Positions 6,883 through 9,488 of a stretch of DNA of 9,488 bases are shown here, piece by piece (the stretch's first letter is position 1; each line of letters opens with the position of its first letter). The translations under genes and the position numbers were made by a program. The notes beneath the pieces were generated by a model. That model saw only the letters and a list, made by a program, of their open reading frames with translations. It was not told the DNA's origin and searched no databases. This DNA comes from CAYWGR01 sp964458015 (GTDB lineage: Bacteria; Planctomycetota; Planctomycetia; Pirellulales; Thermoguttaceae): the NCBI GenBank assembly GCA_964458015.1, contig CAYWGR010000205.1, forward strand, positions 1 through 9,488. The letters are read 5' to 3'.

Positions 6883-7848
6883 ATGAGTTTCGAGATTCCG
6901 GGTAAGAACCAGCGCAAATCGTTCCGTTGCACCACGGCGGACTCGTGCCAGCAATGCGTATTGCGCGTGGGAGATCGCACGCTGACGGCCAAGTTACTCG
7001 ATCAATCGGCCGGCGGTTTTGCGATTTTGGTCGATGAACTCGCCGGACTCGAAGCGGATCAGACAGCCGTGCTCTGCACCAATGCCGGAGCGTTTGTCGT
7101 TCGGGCGGTCCATATCACCAAAGTTGTGCCGACCGATAGGAACGTTGCCGCCGGTCAGGAAAAACCTTGCTTCCGCCTGGGACTGGTCCGTTTGAGCGAA
7201 ACAGGTTTACCCGAAGAGCCCAAGACATCTATTCTTGTCGGCAGACTGCCTGTCCATGCTGGACAACTCAACTCACCGAGCAGAATCCTATTGATTCTCG
7301 GAGTATTGATGATACTGGTTCTTCTTGCGACAAAGCCGCTGGATGTCATCAGCGGCGTGTGGCATGCGTTGCAATTCGGCTCGAACGTCATGCAAAACAA
7401 GGATCAGCAAGCGGAGTCACATTCCCAGGAATCATTGCCCAAACAACTACGCTCGACGACCGGTGATTCTCCGTTCCCAGTACAAGGTTTAGGCGTTCCC
7501 GAAAAAGGTTCGGCTTTCGGCAATAATCATGGCCGTGCCGCGCCGTCTGCATTCTCGAATACCACGGTAAGCCGCTATCTCCGCATGCCGGGCGCAACTC
7601 CTTTGATTTTGCCGGAAGTCATCGAGAAACTTCAGTTGACGCCCGATCAGCAATCACAAATTCGCGATTTGACGGAAACTACCTCGAAGGCGATGCGCAA
7701 TCTCGATGAAAAGCTGCGCGGCCAACAGCGACAGAGCATTAAGGAACAGCGCGAAAAGCTGCTCGACCAATCGCGGCAAGAGGCTCTGAAAATCCTTTCC
7801 AAAGAGCAACGCGCCCAATGGGACGCCATGACCGCTAAGCCGCAATAG
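6883..7848 (+). CDS. Membrane-anchored PilZ-like protein with C-terminal LTxxQ-type helix
   Basis: The 321-residue product has three parts. The N-terminal domain (about 5-110) carries both PilZ signature pieces: RKSFR (Arg11 and Arg15, RxxxR) and DQSAGG (Asp40, Ser42, Gly45, DxSxxG), which bind cyclic di-GMP in true PilZ proteins. One membrane helix spans about 135-150, with a low-complexity linker to about 240. The C-terminal 243-321 is a charged helix starting LQLTPDQQ and ending ILSKEQRAQWD, like the LTxxQ (Spy/CpxP-type) proteins. The topology should be N-in, placing PilZ in the cytoplasm and the helix outside. I prefer the ATG at 6883: it has GGGGA 6 nt upstream and follows the promoter candidate. 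An in-frame ATG at 6847 would add 12 residues including CRGC but has a poor ribosome-binding site. The gene ends 4 bp from the convergent URO-D gene. Role: possibly an envelope signal transducer; this is inference. Confidence 0.75.
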   Translation: MSFEIPGKNQRKSFRCTTADSCQQCVLRVGDRTLTAKLLDQSAGGFAILVDELAGLEADQTAVLCTNAGAFVVRAVHITKVVPTDRNVAAGQEKPCFRLGLVRLSETGLPEEPKTSILVGRLPVHAGQLNSPSRILLILGVLMILVLLATKPLDVISGVWHALQFGSNVMQNKDQQAESHSQESLPKQLRSTTGDSPFPVQGLGVPEKGSAFGNNHGRAAPSAFSNTTVSRYLRMPGATPLILPEVIEKLQLTPDQQSQIRDLTETTSKAMRNLDEKLRGQQRQSIKEQREKLLDQSRQEALKILSKEQRAQWDAMTAKPQ

Positions 7849-7852
7849 TCTT

Positions 7853-9004
7853 CTACTCGTAAAATCCGAATTCATAGGCGGCATCGAACAGCGATTCGAC
7901 ATTTTCGGGCGGCACGCCTGCCTGAATGTTGTGGACGTTGTTGAACACATAGCCGCCGCCGGGTTTCCAAGCTTCCATGTTCCGTCGCACATCCTCGCGA
8001 ATCCTCTCGGGCCGTGCCAATGGCAAAACGTGCTGCGAGTCGATCGCACCGCCCCAAAAGACCATCTGATCGCCAAACTTGGCCTTGAGCGCGGCGGGAT
8101 TCATATCCTTCGCACTGATCTGCACCGGATTCAAAATGTCGATGCCGTTGTGGATCAAGTCGGGAATGTAGGGAATGCATGCGCCGCACGTGTGATACCA
8201 TATTTTCGCGCGGGTGCGTGAACGAATGTATTGCACCAGCTTCTTCTGACGCGGCTTGACCAATGCACGGTAGACATCAGGCCGAAACAGCGGCCCGTTT
8301 TGGCCGGCTAGATCGTCGCCAATCATAATCACGTCCACCAAATCGCCGACTTCGTCGAGGAACAGACGGAACCAATCGAGCCAAAACTTCAACGTCTGAT
8401 CGAGCAACTCTTCGCAGAATTCCGGCTGCGTGACCAAGTCCATGAACCAACGTTCCAGCCCACGCAGATACCAACAGGTTTCGTAGACGACGCCCGAGAT
8501 CCCGCTGACCACGGCGTAAGGTGTTTCATTACGGATTTTGAGAGCTTGACGCCGCAAACCGTCAAAGCGGCTGGGATCATCGCCTTTGGGGAACGGGTAG
8601 CCTGCCACGTCGGCCAAGGTTGCGTTGGCCAGTGGATGGTGAGAAATATCCATGTAGTACGGGTGATCGTCGGGCATCGACCAGACCACGCCAAACTCGT
8701 CGCGCAGGTCGTGCCAAAGCCGCCCATTGCGATGATTCTGTTCGATAACGCCGGGAAAGCTGTCGGGGCTTTTGGCCGCGATGTAGCGCGTATCCACATG
8801 AAACCGTTCGAGCACTGCCTCGCATGGCCTCGCGAGTTGCTGCACGGCGTCCATAATGACCGTTTGGTCGGCAATACCCAGGTAGTTCAACAATGCCTCG
8901 TAGGCGAACCGATGAATGCCTGTTTGATTGCCGCCCAGGTCGATCGGCACCCGGTCAGGCGTTTCATGGTTGATGGCCTTAAGCAGGCGTTCTCGCGATG
9001 ACAT
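7853..9004 (-). CDS. Uroporphyrinogen decarboxylase-like (URO-D/methyltransferase superfamily) protein
   Basis: This 383-residue cytoplasmic protein belongs to the URO-D superfamily, which covers heme-pathway decarboxylases and zinc-dependent methyl-cobalamin:thiol methyltransferases (MtaA/MtbA, CmuA). It begins MSSRERLLKAINHETPDRVP, the typical start of non-heme members, which is why I choose the ATG at 9004 over the in-frame ATG at 9028; GAGAA lies a few bases upstream. The zinc HxC pair is present in HTCGAC (His271, Cys273, with Cys276 also near). GDDLAGQNGPLF (229-240) matches the family. The C-terminal Cys that gives the third zinc ligand in MtaA/MtbA is not seen; VHNIQAGVPPEN (357-368) lies there. 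A heme-synthesis role is unlikely, because the classic HemE features are not recognised. It is divergent from an AraC-type regulator, which suggests control by a carbon source. The substrate is unknown. Confidence 0.85.
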   Translation of the reverse strand: MSSRERLLKAINHETPDRVPIDLGGNQTGIHRFAYEALLNYLGIADQTVIMDAVQQLARPCEAVLERFHVDTRYIAAKSPDSFPGVIEQNHRNGRLWHDLRDEFGVVWSMPDDHPYYMDISHHPLANATLADVAGYPFPKGDDPSRFDGLRRQALKIRNETPYAVVSGISGVVYETCWYLRGLERWFMDLVTQPEFCEELLDQTLKFWLDWFRLFLDEVGDLVDVIMIGDDLAGQNGPLFRPDVYRALVKPRQKKLVQYIRSRTRAKIWYHTCGACIPYIPDLIHNGIDILNPVQISAKDMNPAALKAKFGDQMVFWGGAIDSQHVLPLARPERIREDVRRNMEAWKPGGGYVFNNVHNIQAGVPPENVESLFDAAYEFGFYE

Positions 9005-9036
9005 CGTTTCTCGGCATGTTGTTTTCATAATGGTTG

Positions 9037-9066
9037 ATTGTCGTGCTTAAACCAGCCCACCGTCAA
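9037..9066 (-). promoter_or_regulatory. Candidate promoter of the URO-D-like gene
   Basis: On the minus strand TTGACG (9066-9061), an 18-nt spacer and GACAAT (9042-9037, 4 of 6 matches) form a housekeeping-type promoter. Transcription would start near 9030. This leaves almost no leader before the ATG at 9028 and about 26 nt before the preferred ATG at 9004. Confidence 0.4.
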
Positions 9067-9075
9067 CGTATTGCG

Positions 9076-9102
9076 GCGACATTATGCCGTCATTTTGCGA
9101 CA
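9076..9102. promoter_or_regulatory. Possible AraC-type operator: GCGACA direct repeat
   Basis: GCGACA occurs at 9076-9081 and 9097-9102, 21 bp apart (two helical turns), midway between the two divergent promoter candidates. CGGC (9074-9077) and GCCG (9086-9089) form an additional short inverted repeat. AraC-family proteins commonly bind direct repeats spaced by about 21 bp, and the adjacent gene encodes such a regulator. The repeats are short, so chance is a real alternative. Confidence 0.25.
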
Positions 9103-9110
9103 AGGGGTAT

Positions 9111-9140
9111 TTGACGCGGGCGCTTCCCTCGGAGTAGGAT
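9111..9140 (+). promoter_or_regulatory. Candidate promoter of the AraC-type regulator gene
   Basis: TTGACG (9111-9116) and TAGGAT (9135-9140, 4 of 6 matches) are separated by 18 nt. The start would be near 9147, about 20 nt before the ATG at 9168. Confidence 0.4.
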
Positions 9141-9167
9141 ATTACTACCGAAGTGGATGAAGTGAAG

Positions 9168-9488
9168 ATGCCAAACTCCGAAAACTACTTCCGCTACATT
9201 CCCGTGCGTCAGCGTGACGTGCAATGGGGACTGTACGTGACAGGGGCGGGCTGCACGTTCATTCCACGAGGAACAGAGTACCCGCCGCTAAGCCATCCCG
9301 AGCTGTATCAGTTCCGGTGGGACATTGGCCGCACGTTGCCGGAATATCAAGCGATCTATATTACGCGGGGGCAAGGCGTGTTCGAGTCGGCCCCCACCGG
9401 CGTTCGGGAGATAACGCCGGGCGCCGTCATCTTGCTTTTTCCCGGCGTTTGGCATCGTTACCGACCTCAGCTCGAAACCGGTTGGGAT
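9168..9488 (+). CDS. AraC-type transcriptional regulator, N-terminal part (cut by window end)
   Basis: An open frame runs from the ATG at 9168 to the last base, 107 codons, with no stop. It reads as the N-terminal cupin-like sensing domain of an AraC-family regulator (PF02311-type). Marks include WGLYVTGAG (20-28), YPPLSHPELYQFRW (38-51), GRTLPEYQAIYITRGQGVFE (54-73) and LLFPGVWHRYRP (89-100), the last typical of regulators of this group that sense sugars or related small molecules. The DNA-binding helix-turn-helix domain should follow beyond the window, so function is inferred from the sensing domain only. In-frame GTG codons at 9153 and 9162 are alternative starts, with a stop at 9135. It is divergent from the URO-D-like gene across 163 bp and probably controls it. 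Confidence 0.8.
   Translation, partial: MPNSENYFRYIPVRQRDVQWGLYVTGAGCTFIPRGTEYPPLSHPELYQFRWDIGRTLPEYQAIYITRGQGVFESAPTGVREITPGAVILLFPGVWHRYRPQLETGWD

Overview
The window reads like a chromosomal segment of a planctomycete, probably a Pirellulales-type lineage. This rests on recognisable family content: a hydrazine-synthase-alpha-like diheme protein, a beta-propeller/diheme peroxidase fusion, a PilZ-like protein with a C-terminal LTxxQ-type helix, and a uroporphyrinogen-decarboxylase-like protein divergent from an AraC-type regulator. The intergenic short-period repeats at the left end fit this too. No taxonomic marker gene is present, so the assignment is an inference. No rRNA, tRNA, CRISPR array or insertion sequence was seen.

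Layout. Positions 1-779 hold no credible gene. They contain several short-period or dispersed-type repeats (61-120, 192-218, 236-269, 384-409), a 14-nt direct repeat, a strongly C-over-G-skewed stretch and a terminator for the gene to the right. Positions 780-1964 (minus) encode an exported C45-family Ntn-hydrolase. The 389-bp divergent intergenic region (1965-2353) carries promoter candidates in both directions, the better one (TTGACA-17-TATTCT) pointing right. Positions 2354-4753 and 4770-6704 (plus) form a tight two-gene operon. The first product is a PD40 propeller followed by a C-terminal diheme domain (HzsA-like). The second is a YVTN propeller followed by a CCP/MauG-like diheme domain. 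Positions 6883-7848 (plus) encode a one-TM protein with a cytoplasmic PilZ-like module and a C-terminal LTxxQ-like helix, preceded by a perfect 6-3-6 palindrome lying inside a promoter-like element. It ends 4 bp from a convergent URO-D-family gene (7853-9004, minus). An AraC-type regulator (9168 to the window edge) is divergent from that gene.

How the genes may work together. The two heme proteins carry signal peptides and four CxxCH motifs in total, so they should act outside the cytoplasm and depend on cytochrome c maturation. Their combined domain set (propeller-diheme plus propeller-CCP/MauG) matches the alpha, beta and gamma parts of anammox hydrazine synthase, with beta and gamma fused. 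This is the most interesting point in the window. It does not show that hydrazine is made: a key tyrosine recalled from the anammox alpha subunit is a lysine here. The URO-D-like gene and the AraC-type gene look like a separate regulator/target pair, with a possible direct-repeat operator between their promoters. The C45 hydrolase has no evident functional link to its neighbours.
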